From the NCBI GenBank assembly GCA_035426385.1, contig DAOLZQ010000024.1, positions 1 to 42,530 on the forward strand: a stretch of DNA of 42,530 nt. Direction: 5' to 3'. The position numbers were made by a program, and so were the translations under genes. This DNA is from Parvibacillus sp035426385. Lineage in GTDB: Bacteria; Bacteroidota; Bacteroidia; Chitinophagales; Saprospiraceae. Shown one piece after another: positions 1 to 7,557 of the stretch. The notes below the pieces were generated by a model. It made no database searches. It was not told the DNA's origin and was given only the letters and a program-made list of their open reading frames with translations. Every line of letters starts with the position of its first letter. The stretch's first letter is position 1.

Positions 1-182
1 CACCGAACCTAAACTCACGGAGGCTGCTCGCATAGCCTCGCAGTTCCCTCCCGCATCAAATTAAGTCGCTCCTCTAACGATCGCAACCTCATAAATTCCG
101 TCGAACACTGTGATACAAGAGCAGTCTAGGTCAGTTAGTTCTTACAAGCCGAGGGATAGAGATCAGTGCGATAAAATATAAT
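1..182. other. Left edge, no recognisable gene
   Basis: I see no convincing coding region here. The base composition is more GC-rich than the following intergenic DNA, and a short open stretch of about 35 codons on the minus strand (roughly 120 down to 17) resembles nothing I know. It may be the edge of an older gene or element that continues outside the window. Confidence 0.4.
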
Positions 183-184
183 AG

Positions 185-222
185 GATAAATTTGTCTGAA
201 TTAAAATTAAAGACTAACTTTG
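185..222 (+). promoter_or_regulatory. Promoter and palindromic operator of the first rrf2 gene
   Basis: A Bacteroidota-type promoter is visible: TTTG at 191-194, a 20-base spacer, then TAACTTTG at 215-222. The -33 element lies inside an imperfect palindrome, GATAAATTTGTC (185-196), which recurs at the norC promoter and upstream of the porin-nirK operon. A protein bound there would cover the -33 box, so repression, probably autoregulation by the Rrf2 protein, is the simplest reading. The start codon at 232 is only ten bases beyond the -7 box, so the transcript should be almost leaderless. Confidence 0.7.
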
Positions 223-231
223 CAGTCAGTT

Positions 232-663
232 ATGCTATCAAAAACGTGTGAATATGCGCTGCGGGCTATGATCTATGTGGCTCAGCATTCCCGCGAGGGT
301 GAGATGATCAATATCAAAGAGATAGCTGCAAAGATCAATTCACCAGAGTTGTTCATTGGGAAGATATTACAGGGTCTGAGTAAGAAGGGCTTCTTGTTAT
401 CCTCCAAGGGTCGATATGGTGGATTCTACATTGATGATAAGGCCGCCCGGAATTCATTGGCAGATATTGTGATTGCAATTGATGGCGACAAGGTTTTCAA
501 GGGTTGTGGTTTGGGATTGGACTATTGTTCGTCTAAGAATCCTTGCCCCGTTCACCATGAATATAAGAAAGTGAGGGATGAAATGTACAAGGTGTATAGA
601 GAGACAAAATTGTCAAAGTTTAGAGCGGAGAATTGCACAGGTGCAGTATTGAAGCGGATTTGA
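232..663 (+). CDS. Rrf2-family Fe-S transcriptional regulator (NsrR-like)
   Basis: A 143-residue winged-helix regulator of the Rrf2 family. The N-terminus reads MLSKTCEYALRAMIYVAQ, the usual first helix, followed by the recognition helix (about 45-60) and a glycine-rich wing. Three cysteines in the C-terminal half are spaced CX6CX5C (GCGLGLDYC then NPC), the pattern that holds a NO-sensitive Fe-S cluster in NsrR and IscR. A TTG at 220 is in frame, but it lies inside the -7 promoter box, so the ATG at 232 is chosen. It heads a plus-strand set of NO-response genes, and a close paralogue sits behind norCB at 5274-5705. A role as NO sensor controlling nir, nor and repair genes is inferred from context; the exact subfamily cannot be fixed by eye. 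Confidence 0.88.
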   Translation: MLSKTCEYALRAMIYVAQHSREGEMINIKEIAAKINSPELFIGKILQGLSKKGFLLSSKGRYGGFYIDDKAARNSLADIVIAIDGDKVFKGCGLGLDYCSSKNPCPVHHEYKKVRDEMYKVYRETKLSKFRAENCTGAVLKRI

Positions 664-767
664 TTTTTTTAGAGTATAATCAGATAAAAAGATATGAATA
701 TCGGCAATTTATCCATTGAGAGAAATAATTTTTAGCACTATTTTTTAAATATAAATTACAGAAAAGT

Positions 768-1724
768 ATGATTACAGCAGAGACATTGGATGTAACTAAG
801 ATAGAGCCTAAGCTCAAACATCCGACTATTTTTAAACATTTTGATGCACTGGATGCAGGTGAAGCATTTGTTATTGACAATGATCACGATCCAAAACCAC
901 TTTATTACCAACTGTTGGGAGAGCGTGGTAATATCTTTACTTGGGAATACCTGGAGAATGGACCTCAATGGTGGAAAGTGCGCATAGCCAAAAAGGGCAA
1001 TGAAAGTAGTGGTGAGACTGTCGGTGAGATCGCAGCAAAAGATATCCGCAAAGCAGAAGTTTTTAAGGCAAAAGGAATTGATTTTTGTTGTGGAGGTGGA
1101 AAGTCTTTGAAAGAAGCTAGTGAGGAAGTGGGCATCAGTGAGTCCGAACTTCAAGAAGCACTTCTTGCTGTAGGAGATAAACCGGTAGCTCCTTCTCAGG
1201 ATTACAATAAGTGGAATCTCGATTTCTTGATTGATTATATCGTAAATACTCATCATCGATATATCAAGGATAGTGCCGAGCCACTGTACGGTATGGCGGT
1301 CAAGGTAGCACAGCATCATGGCGCCAATCATCCTGAGCTCAATAAAATGGCTCAGAGCACACACAATTTCTTACAGGATCTATTAAATCATTTAGCAAAG
1401 GAGGAACAAATATTATTTCCAGCAATTAAAGCGGGAGTACAACATCAGCAAAACCCTGAAGCTGCTACCGAATATCGGCCGGGCTTCATCAAGCAACCCA
1501 TACTGATGATGCAGAAAGAGCACGCTATAGCGGGAGAGGATATGACCTATTTCCGCAAACTCACTAATGACTATACTCTACCTGAAGATGCCTGTAATTC
1601 TTACACTTATTTGTTTGAAAAAATGAAAGAGTTTGAGAATGATTTACATCAACATATCCACCTTGAGAATAATATTCTATTTCCCAAAGCCTTGGAATTA
1701 GATAAAAAATTAGAACAAGTTTAA
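768..1724 (+). CDS. ric: RIC-type iron-sulfur cluster repair protein with N-terminal DUF2249
   Basis: 318 residues in three parts. Residues 8-72 form a DUF2249 domain (HPTIFKHFDAL, then NDHDPKPLYYQ). Residues 85-145 form the ScdA-N/DUF542 domain with the FCCGGGKSL motif (Cys107-Cys108). Residues 150-310 form a hemerythrin-like four-helix domain with the expected His and Glu ligands (THHRY, KEEQILFPA, KEHAIAGED, HIHLENNILFP). RIC (YtfE/ScdA) proteins are cytoplasmic di-iron proteins that help rebuild Fe-S clusters damaged by NO and peroxide. The DUF2249 fusion is longer than the classical 220-residue YtfE. It follows the NsrR-like gene by about 100 bases, with a hairpin terminator directly behind it. 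A degenerate relative of the palindromic operator may lie near 703-714, but it is one base shorter and not convincing. Confidence 0.92.
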   Translation: MITAETLDVTKIEPKLKHPTIFKHFDALDAGEAFVIDNDHDPKPLYYQLLGERGNIFTWEYLENGPQWWKVRIAKKGNESSGETVGEIAAKDIRKAEVFKAKGIDFCCGGGKSLKEASEEVGISESELQEALLAVGDKPVAPSQDYNKWNLDFLIDYIVNTHHRYIKDSAEPLYGMAVKVAQHHGANHPELNKMAQSTHNFLQDLLNHLAKEEQILFPAIKAGVQHQQNPEAATEYRPGFIKQPILMMQKEHAIAGEDMTYFRKLTNDYTLPEDACNSYTYLFEKMKEFENDLHQHIHLENNILFPKALELDKKLEQV

Positions 1725-1733
1725 TTGATGATA

Positions 1734-1774
1734 GGCCTGTGAATCACTAAGACTGAATCATGGGCCTTTTTTTT
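1734..1774 (+). terminator. Probable intrinsic terminator after ric
   Basis: GGCC at 1734-1737 pairs with GGCC at 1763-1766 through an imperfect stem (TGA/TCA and TC/GA further in), followed at once by eight T (1767-1774). It falls just after the ric stop codon and just before the DUF488 gene, which would therefore need read-through or its own promoter. Confidence 0.55.
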
Positions 1775-1779
1775 AATTT

Positions 1780-2124
1780 ATGAATAAAGTAAATATAAGG
1801 CGAGTATATGGAGAGTCTTCGACCTCCGATAGTTATAGAGTGCTGGTGGATCGATTGTGGCCACGTGGACTGACTAAGACTGAAGTGCATTATGATGTGT
1901 GGATGAAAGAAATCGCACCTTCTACTGAACTGAGACGATGGTTCGGTCATGATCCTAAGAAATGGAAAGAATTTTCAGAGAAGTATGCAGCAGAAATCAG
2001 AGCCAACCCGGAGTTTGAAAACCTAAAAGATTTAATTAAGGCGCACAAACACATCACTTTACTTTATGGTGCCAGAGATGAAGCACACAATCAAGCTGTA
2101 GTACTTCAGCAGTTGTTACAGTAG
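1780..2124 (+). CDS. DUF488 family protein (YeaO-like)
   Basis: 114 residues covering the whole DUF488/YeaO family: the N-terminal RVY motif, the signature VDRLWPRGLTK, then WMKEIAPSTELRRWFGHDP and a C-terminal LLYGARDEAHNQAVVL. The length matches the single-domain family. Its biochemical function is not established. Members often sit beside hemerythrin, RIC and nitrogen-oxide genes, as here, which hints at nitrosative or redox stress. It starts six bases after the terminator T-run behind ric, and is separated from the next hemerythrin gene by about 90 bases. Confidence 0.85.
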   Translation: MNKVNIRRVYGESSTSDSYRVLVDRLWPRGLTKTEVHYDVWMKEIAPSTELRRWFGHDPKKWKEFSEKYAAEIRANPEFENLKDLIKAHKHITLLYGARDEAHNQAVVLQQLLQ

Positions 2125-2215
2125 GTGATATTTGTTACACTATAATTATTGTTATCTTAGGGTAAAATTAAGTTGTTGTTTTGCCTTTAATTAATATAAA
2201 TCCACAATAGAATGA

Positions 2216-2707
2216 ATGGAACGAAAGCCGATTAAAAGAAATGAAAACCTCGTCCCTATTTCTCGTGAACATCATGCTACATTGTTGTTTTGTTGGAAGT
2301 TGAGACAAGGAGTGAAGAAAGAAATAAGTCTAGATCGAATTGCACGATATGTTAAGTCGTTTTATGATGATCATATGCTAGCTCACTTCCGCACCGAAGA
2401 ACAATATTTATTTACAGATCATTCAGATCCTAAGATTCTAAAGGGCTTGAAGGATCATCTTGATATTCTATCACAAGTGGACTATATACTAACTTCCGAT
2501 ATGGGTGATTATGAAAATATTTTACATCTGGCAGATACGGTCGATAAGCATACCAGATATGAGGAGAGAGAATTGTTTCCACACCTGGAAAAGAAATTTA
2601 ATCACAATGAATTAATTAAAATCGGTCTCTCTCTACACCGGGAAGAGCACACTGCTAAAGAAGAATATGATGACGAATTTTGGTCTACAAAAAATAACTC
2701 CAAGTGA
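2216..2707 (+). CDS. Hemerythrin-domain protein
   Basis: 163 residues, a stand-alone hemerythrin-like four-helix bundle. Ligand-type residues are present in order: SREHHATLL (about 17-25), HMLAHFRTEEQYLF (about 53-66), KDHLDIL (about 79-85), RYEERELFPHLE (about 118-129) and a late HREEH. Such proteins bind a di-iron centre; related proteins store or sense O2 or NO or help repair Fe-S clusters. The stop codon overlaps the GTG start of the following DUF1858-DUF2249 gene by four bases (GTGA), so the two are translationally coupled. The physical and regulatory setting points to NO handling, but the precise activity is unknown. Confidence 0.88.
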   Translation: MERKPIKRNENLVPISREHHATLLFCWKLRQGVKKEISLDRIARYVKSFYDDHMLAHFRTEEQYLFTDHSDPKILKGLKDHLDILSQVDYILTSDMGDYENILHLADTVDKHTRYEERELFPHLEKKFNHNELIKIGLSLHREEHTAKEEYDDEFWSTKNNSK

Positions 2708-3543
2708 TAAGTATAACTAAGAATACAAAAATTTCAGAGCTCATTAAGGCTAATGCAAAGAGTATAGATGCAATCGCTGCTCTGGCTAAGCCACTGGAAA
2801 AACTTAAGAACCCCATACTACGTAAGATTATGGCTTCCAGAGTGACTATCGCTGAGGCTGCCAAGATGGGTGGATGCACAGTGACCGATTTTGAAAAAGC
2901 ACTCGCTCCACTGGGTTTTGTTTTCAGTGGTTCGGAAGTGAATACCGAATCTATTCAAGAGGCTAAACCACACTGGATTACTGATGCACCTGGAGATGAT
3001 ATCGACTACTATGATGTCCGCCCTATTATAGATAATGGCAGTGATCCGCTGAAAGAGATATTGCATAGGTTCAAGCAAGTGCCTGATGGAAAGATACTGT
3101 GTATCATCAACACTTTTGTGCCCACCCCGCTCATTCATTTATTGGAGAAGGAAAAGGCTGAAGCCAGTTTTGTAGAAACCATCAATAGTAAAGATTATCA
3201 CACCTATTTTCTGAAAAAATCCAAGCCCCTCGCTCATTTTGCACAGACAGTCGATGACCGCCTTTATATGGATGATGATGCAGGATTTGACAAGGTCTGC
3301 GCTCAGTTCAGCGGAGAACGCCGTAGAGAGATAGATGTACGTGAGCTTGAAATGCCCGGCCCGATGGAAGCGATATTATCTGAGTTGAAGACTCTTCCTG
3401 CTGATAATGGACTATATATTCATCACAAAAGAGTCCCGGTCTATCTGCTTGAAGAGCTCGCAGATAAGAACTATGAAGTTCATATCTTGAGCAAGGGTGA
3501 AGGGAATGTAAAAATGTTGATTTTCTCAAAGGCCAATGGCTGA
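2704..3543 (+). CDS. DUF1858-DUF2249 protein
   Basis: 279 residues starting at GTG 2704, which overlaps the hemerythrin stop by four bases. Residues 1-75 resemble DUF1858 (ISELIKANAKSIDAIAAL, then NPILRKIMASRVTIAEAAKMGGC). Residues 95-190 match DUF2249 (YYDVRPIIDNGSDPLKEILHRF, then INTFVPTPLIHLLEKE), and a second DUF2249-like segment follows in 210-279 (REIDVRELEMPGPMEAILSEL, then YIHHKRVPVYLLEEL). It is cytoplasmic with no signal sequence. Both domains are regularly found with hemerythrin, RIC and denitrification genes, but their chemistry is not known. The end overlaps the next membrane-protein gene by eight bases, so 2216-4801 behaves as one transcription unit. Confidence 0.85.
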   Translation: MISITKNTKISELIKANAKSIDAIAALAKPLEKLKNPILRKIMASRVTIAEAAKMGGCTVTDFEKALAPLGFVFSGSEVNTESIQEAKPHWITDAPGDDIDYYDVRPIIDNGSDPLKEILHRFKQVPDGKILCIINTFVPTPLIHLLEKEKAEASFVETINSKDYHTYFLKKSKPLAHFAQTVDDRLYMDDDAGFDKVCAQFSGERRREIDVRELEMPGPMEAILSELKTLPADNGLYIHHKRVPVYLLEELADKNYEVHILSKGEGNVKMLIFSKANG

Positions 3544-4801
3544 TCTACAAATAGGCAAGGCGCCGCCTAATAGCGCCATTCTTCCCTTCTATGCCACAGG
3601 AGCAATAGCTTTTTTGGTTTTGACACTATTGCTGTTTAGTTCGGCAGATAGTTTTACCGGGCATTACTTCAGCCCGCATACGTTGACGTGGGTACATACG
3701 GCTGCTTTGGGCTGGGGGACAATGATCATCTTTGGTGCTGCTCATCAATTACTGCCGGTGATTTGTGAGCGTGATTTGTTCAAAGTGAACTTAGCCTCTT
3801 TTAGTTTCTATACACTTACTTCCGGAGTGATGTTGCTCGCTTTTTCATTTTGGAATTTTAGAGTGGGCTGGATGATGATCGCTGGTGGCAGCCTGATCGT
3901 ATTATCAGTACTCTTTTATGCGATCAATGTGATCATGACTAGCAGGATCTATCAAAGTTACTCTATTCAGAAATTGTTTATCATTAGTTCTGCTTTATGG
4001 TTGCTATTTACCGTCGTGGTGGGATTATTACTTGCGATCAATCTAAGTCATCCATTTTTCGCGCGTTCGCATATGGAAATATTGAAGCTACATGCACACG
4101 CAGGCTTAGCGGGTTGGTTTCTGCAATTAATTATTGGAGTGAGCAGCAAGCTCGTTCCCATGTTTTTATTGGGAAAATCAAGTAAGGACAAATTACTTAA
4201 CTGTGCATTTATTGTGCAAAATATTGGCTTATCCGCTTTTTTAATTGATGGTTATTTTTTTGGGAGTAGCTCCAGATTTTTGATTTATGGGGCACTTATT
4301 TTGATCGGTATAGTGTGCTGGTTGCTTTACTTATATGATACATTTAAGAAGAGGGTAAGGAAAAAAATTGAGTTGCTAATGAAGCAGACTTTTTTCTCCT
4401 TTCTATGTTTATTACTATCTGTAAGTTTACTCCCGGTAGTCTATTTTTCTAAGGGAACTCAATGGAGCTTGCTGTATGGAACCTTACTTTTTCTGGGATG
4501 GATTACCAATATTATATTGGGGATGACCTTTAAGACACTACCGTTTATCGTGTGGAATGACCACTACAAGATGCTGTCAGGCAAGGTAAAAGTGCCTCTC
4601 CCCAAGCAATTATATAATGAAAAATTATTGCCTTGGCAATTTAGGAGTACTATTGCAGCATTAGTCTCTCTGTCAGTGGGTATTATCTTTCATCAATTGT
4701 GGATCATTCAGATTGCTTTGGGTCTGTGGATAGTTGTAGCTGTGCTATACAACTGGAATGTTTTTAAAGTATTGATGCACAAAACAAACACCACATTGTG
4801 A
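3536..4801 (+). CDS. Polytopic NnrS-like / haem-copper-oxidase-like membrane protein
   Basis: 421 residues with about twelve predicted membrane helices. Conserved histidine motifs are THTAALGWG-type (HTAALGWGTMIIFGAAHQLLP, about 54-74) and HAHAGLAGW (about 186-194), which resemble haem-ligand positions in haem-copper oxidase subunit I and NnrS proteins. The tandem His-His metal ligands of true oxidases and NO reductases are not seen, so it is unlikely to be a terminal oxidase itself. NnrS-type proteins are haem- and copper-containing and protect cells from NO stress. It overlaps the DUF1858-DUF2249 gene by eight bases and closes the plus-strand hemerythrin operon. Databases often name this family cbb3 oxidase subunit I; I regard that label as doubtful. 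Confidence 0.72.
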   Translation: MADLQIGKAPPNSAILPFYATGAIAFLVLTLLLFSSADSFTGHYFSPHTLTWVHTAALGWGTMIIFGAAHQLLPVICERDLFKVNLASFSFYTLTSGVMLLAFSFWNFRVGWMMIAGGSLIVLSVLFYAINVIMTSRIYQSYSIQKLFIISSALWLLFTVVVGLLLAINLSHPFFARSHMEILKLHAHAGLAGWFLQLIIGVSSKLVPMFLLGKSSKDKLLNCAFIVQNIGLSAFLIDGYFFGSSSRFLIYGALILIGIVCWLLYLYDTFKKRVRKKIELLMKQTFFSFLCLLLSVSLLPVVYFSKGTQWSLLYGTLLFLGWITNIILGMTFKTLPFIVWNDHYKMLSGKVKVPLPKQLYNEKLLPWQFRSTIAALVSLSVGIIFHQLWIIQIALGLWIVVAVLYNWNVFKVLMHKTNTTL

Positions 4802-4903
4802 AATTTATATTTAATTCAGTAGAATTATATTCATTTTTTAAACTAACTAAATTCACATAGTTTTGACACATGCTCTTCATTTTCATTTTAAATATTTAGA
4901 ATA

Positions 4904-5230
4904 ATGGAAATTTCATTGTCTGATCCTCTATTTGCTGAAAAGGGCAGAGTGCTGAATGCGCTTTATAAAGTTATAGATCCGGAATTATTTGTGAATGTGG
5001 TGGATCTTGGCCTTATATATAAGGTCGAATTTAAGGATGATCAGCTGATATTTGTGACGATGACATTATCAACTCCACATTGTCCCATGGGCGAAGCGAT
5101 AACTAATGGTGTGACCAATGCGCTTGAGATGGAATTTCCCGGGTACGAAGTAGATATACATGTGACTTTTACTCCACCCTGGACTTTTGAAATGATGAGT
5201 GATGCCGGCAGGGCAGAATTGGATAGATGA
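4904..5230 (+). CDS. MIP18/DUF59-family metal-sulfur cluster assembly protein
   Basis: 108 residues forming one MIP18 (DUF59) domain: VIDPELFVNVVDLGLIY near residues 24-40, and TLSTPHCPMGEAI near 54-66 with the single conserved cysteine. Family members (SufT, PaaD, CIA2) help assemble Fe-S clusters, so it fits an island whose products repair or use such clusters and would be exposed to NO. A promoter-like TAGTTTTG lies near 4858, about 40 bases before the start. It converges on the second rrf2 gene with 43 bases between the stop codons. Confidence 0.85.
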   Translation: MEISLSDPLFAEKGRVLNALYKVIDPELFVNVVDLGLIYKVEFKDDQLIFVTMTLSTPHCPMGEAITNGVTNALEMEFPGYEVDIHVTFTPPWTFEMMSDAGRAELDR

Positions 5231-5273
5231 TTTATGTTTTTAAATCCTGATAATATATAAGATATTAAATTTC

Positions 5274-5705
5274 TTATCGTCTGAAATGAAGATCGGGATA
5301 ATCATTGGCTAATTGTGATATCGTTTTCTCTTCGAATAAATGAATAAGATTACTTTTGATTTCTTTATAATCACGATGCATTGCACATGGATTCTTATCA
5401 GAGCAGATTGACAGTCCCAGTACACATTTATCTAAGATTTGATCTTCTCCCATAGCTCTGAGGATATCTCGTACAGCACGTTGTTTATCCTTTTCCGTCA
5501 TAAAAAATCCGCCACCCGGGCCACTAATGGAGGAGACAATATTTCTTTCACCGGTAGTGAGTTGCTGTAATATTTTAGCTGTATATGATTTTGGCGAATC
5601 AATTGCTTTGGCAATCATGTCCAGACCTAATTTTTTTTGATCATTTGATTTTTTAGCAATATAGATTACAGCGCGTAAGGCATATTCTGTGCTTTTGGAG
5701 AACAT
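5274..5705 (-). CDS. Second Rrf2-family Fe-S regulator (NsrR-like)
   Basis: 143 residues, clearly paralogous to the regulator at 232-663: MFSKSTEYALRAVIYIAKK at the N-terminus, a glycine-rich wing (GPGGGFF), and the cysteine pattern KCVLGLSIC then NPC (CX6CX5C) expected to bind an Fe-S cluster. It starts 27 bases after the norB-like stop codon and is therefore probably the last gene of a norC-norB-rrf2 operon, whose promoter carries the shared palindrome. Autoregulation through that site, and cross-talk with the first paralogue, are inferences from sequence and position. Confidence 0.88.
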   Translation of the reverse strand: MFSKSTEYALRAVIYIAKKSNDQKKLGLDMIAKAIDSPKSYTAKILQQLTTGERNIVSSISGPGGGFFMTEKDKQRAVRDILRAMGEDQILDKCVLGLSICSDKNPCAMHRDYKEIKSNLIHLFEEKTISQLANDYPDLHFRR

Positions 5706-5732
5706 AATTATATTTATTTATCTGGTTACCGT

Positions 5733-7079
5733 CTAATTGCCGACGGTGGCTGATTTTATATTTCGTGAACTATATCTGAGCAATGGAAGAACTATCAAGA
5801 AAAGTCCTGTCGAAAGACTTATTCCTGAGATCAGAAAGACGACAAACCAGGGTCTAAGTCCGGCCATCATCACACTAAATGGTAATTGGTCAGTTGACAT
5901 CTGCCAGCGTGCTTTTAGTACTCCGGCAATAATCAGGCTCACCCAGAAAATGAAGAGTGAGATCAAAGTAAGATAGAACCCAACCGTAACTGTTTTCATC
6001 TGTCTTTCTTCTTGCTTATTGAATATATCAAAGGCAAATGCGAGTAGGAGAAAGCTATTAATTCCAATGGTGGCGCCCATAGTATGTGCTACTGTAATGT
6101 GTGTTCCATGCGTATAGATATTAATGGCCGGAATGGACATGCCGATTGCTAGTAGTAGGGTGAGTAGTATCCAGATGTCTGCAGCCCATAGGAACCGGAA
6201 GGGCAAGATATTGTAGTGCTTTCTGGCTGTACTCAGCGAGGATTTCCACAATAAAATAATTCTGCCGAGCAGTATCAATTCGGTCATGCTCACCGCATAG
6301 CTGATATATTGGACGTATTTAGGGCCGGGCAAGGTATAGATGTGGTGTCCCCAATTAAACATCAGATTGAACAGACCCAGAAAATATAGTGCAAAGGCTA
6401 TTTTAGAGCGGCTATAAGTATCTGTACCACTTATCTTGTCCATGAGGTAGATGCTGCATCCATAGATCAACATATTCCAGGAACCCACCATCGAACCATA
6501 TGATTTCCACTGTATGAGCATATCCTTTACTACATTTTCCCTTATACTTGGAAAGAGCCACAGATAACTTTCACCATAGGTAAATAGAAAAAAAATAACA
6601 CCGGTAGCCCACATCCAGATAAATACGGGTTGACGATGTAGTGTACGGATACTAGCCAGAATATTAATCAGAAAAAAAGTCCAGCCCAGAGCTAAGGGTA
6701 TGCCCAGCACAGGATGAAATTCCCAGTATTCTCTGCCTCCAAAGATACCCATCAGATAGGAAATGAGAATTAGACACACTGTCCCAATAAATAGAAATAC
6801 TTGCCACTTTAACAGTTTGATGGAATAAAGTCCCTTCTTTGAATATTCTTGCATATAGGTTAGTACGGCTCCGCTTGCGCACATTATGATCCAGAATACG
6901 GCAGAAGATACGTGCAGTGGACGCGTATATTCGAATGAAAGGCTTTGTCGCAGTAGGCCCGGAAATACATATTGCAGTGCGCCAATAATACCAAAACTAA
7001 ACGTCAGAATAATCAGCACAAGACCAAATAGTATCAGGTATGAGGGAAGACTTCTTTCTCTATTGAATGGTTCCGTCAT
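5733..7079 (-). CDS. norB: NorB-like nitric oxide reductase catalytic subunit, non-canonical active site
   Basis: About 448 residues and twelve membrane helices, the size of cytochrome-c NO reductase NorB. Conserved with NorB: His56 (low-spin haem ligand region, PLHVSSAVFW), GREYWE at 115-120, His245-His246 in NWGHHIY (two of three FeB ligands), Glu267, and His332 (TVAHTMG, high-spin haem ligand). Not conserved, by an ungapped match to the remembered Pseudomonas NorB: the helix VI HLWVEGVWE is YGSMVGSWN here, so the FeB His is Tyr194 and the two Glu are Val198 and Asn202; the second low-spin haem His is Met334. The ATG at 7079 is preferred over 7121 because it places the first helix as in NorB and reduces the overlap with norC to 20 bases. 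It may belong to a divergent NOR class; NO reduction is likely but unproven. Confidence 0.75.
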   Translation of the reverse strand: MTEPFNRERSLPSYLILFGLVLIILTFSFGIIGALQYVFPGLLRQSLSFEYTRPLHVSSAVFWIIMCASGAVLTYMQEYSKKGLYSIKLLKWQVFLFIGTVCLILISYLMGIFGGREYWEFHPVLGIPLALGWTFFLINILASIRTLHRQPVFIWMWATGVIFFLFTYGESYLWLFPSIRENVVKDMLIQWKSYGSMVGSWNMLIYGCSIYLMDKISGTDTYSRSKIAFALYFLGLFNLMFNWGHHIYTLPGPKYVQYISYAVSMTELILLGRIILLWKSSLSTARKHYNILPFRFLWAADIWILLTLLLAIGMSIPAINIYTHGTHITVAHTMGATIGINSFLLLAFAFDIFNKQEERQMKTVTVGFYLTLISLFIFWVSLIIAGVLKARWQMSTDQLPFSVMMAGLRPWFVVFLISGISLSTGLFLIVLPLLRYSSRNIKSATVGN

Positions 7080-7458
7080 AATTTGTTTTAAAATGTTTAG
7101 GATCGGCGATTCCGGTGGCATCTATTGACTGTAAGTAGTCTGTAAGTGCTTGTATTTCTGCGTCTGTAAAATGGAAGTCGGGCATCACATTAGTGCCGCT
7201 TTTTAAAAAAGCTTTAATTAGATCGGGCCCTCTTGTAGAATACTCATTCGTCAGGTCAGGTCCCAGATAACCACCCAGTCCATACACTTGATGGCAAGCC
7301 TGACAGTTGTAAGACTGCCAGAGGTGCTTGCCGGCATCAGCTCTGGCAAATGAGGCACCGACCGGCTGCACGACACGAGTATAGAGTATCCCTGAATAAC
7401 AAAGGAACGTAATAATCAGCACGAGCAGAAGACCAATTTTAATATTTCCGGAATTCAT
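7060..7458 (-). CDS. norC: NorC-like membrane-anchored mono-haem cytochrome c
   Basis: 132 residues. An uncleaved N-terminal membrane anchor (about 7-25) is followed by a periplasmic cytochrome c domain with the haem-binding CQACH (Cys52, Cys55, His56) and a probable axial methionine at 92 (NVMPDF). The architecture and its place just before the norB-like gene, overlapping its start, identify it as the electron-donating subunit of a NO reductase. An upstream in-frame TTG at 7476 lies next to the -7 promoter element, so the ATG at 7458 is chosen. Electrons would come from soluble cytochrome c or a cupredoxin. Confidence 0.88.
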   Translation of the reverse strand: MNSGNIKIGLLLVLIITFLCYSGILYTRVVQPVGASFARADAGKHLWQSYNCQACHQVYGLGGYLGPDLTNEYSTRGPDLIKAFLKSGTNVMPDFHFTDAEIQALTDYLQSIDATGIADPKHFKTNYDGTIQ

Positions 7459-7471
7459 TAAGTAAAATAAG

Positions 7472-7504
7472 GACAAATCTATCTTTAACTAGTAAATTTA
7501 CAAA
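7472..7504 (-). promoter_or_regulatory. norC promoter with operator over the -7 box
   Basis: Read on the minus strand: TTTG (7504-7501), a 19-base spacer, then TAGATTTG (7481-7474), an excellent Bacteroidota promoter. The -7 box lies inside the palindrome GATAGATTTGTC (7483-7472). With flanks, AAAGATAGATTTGTCCTT matches the porin-nirK site at 17 of 18 positions. The site would be closed when a repressor binds. The transcript leader before the ATG at 7458 is only about ten bases. Confidence 0.72.
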
Positions 7505-7557
7505 ATTTATTACCACATGAGGTGATAGTATTACACCAGGACTAATTAATATATAGC

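Noticed and set aside
220..231. TTG start for the first rrf2 gene, four codons earlier
   Set aside because: The TTG lies inside the TAACTTTG -7 box (215-222), and the conserved Rrf2 N-terminus begins at the ATG at 232.
703..714. Shared palindrome upstream of ric
   Set aside because: GGCAATTTATCC resembles a half-site but is one base shorter than the operator, so the two halves would not be in register.
756..1364. Long open frame opposite ric (202 codons)
   Set aside because: It lies antisense to a well-supported RIC protein, has no recognisable domain, and uses codons typical of a shadow frame.
3536..4801. Terminal oxidase subunit I
   Set aside because: It has oxidase-like histidines but lacks the paired His ligands of the binuclear metal centre, and it has no subunit II neighbour.
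7459..7476. TTG start for norC
   Set aside because: It falls within the predicted operator and start of transcription; the ATG at 7458 precedes a normal membrane anchor.
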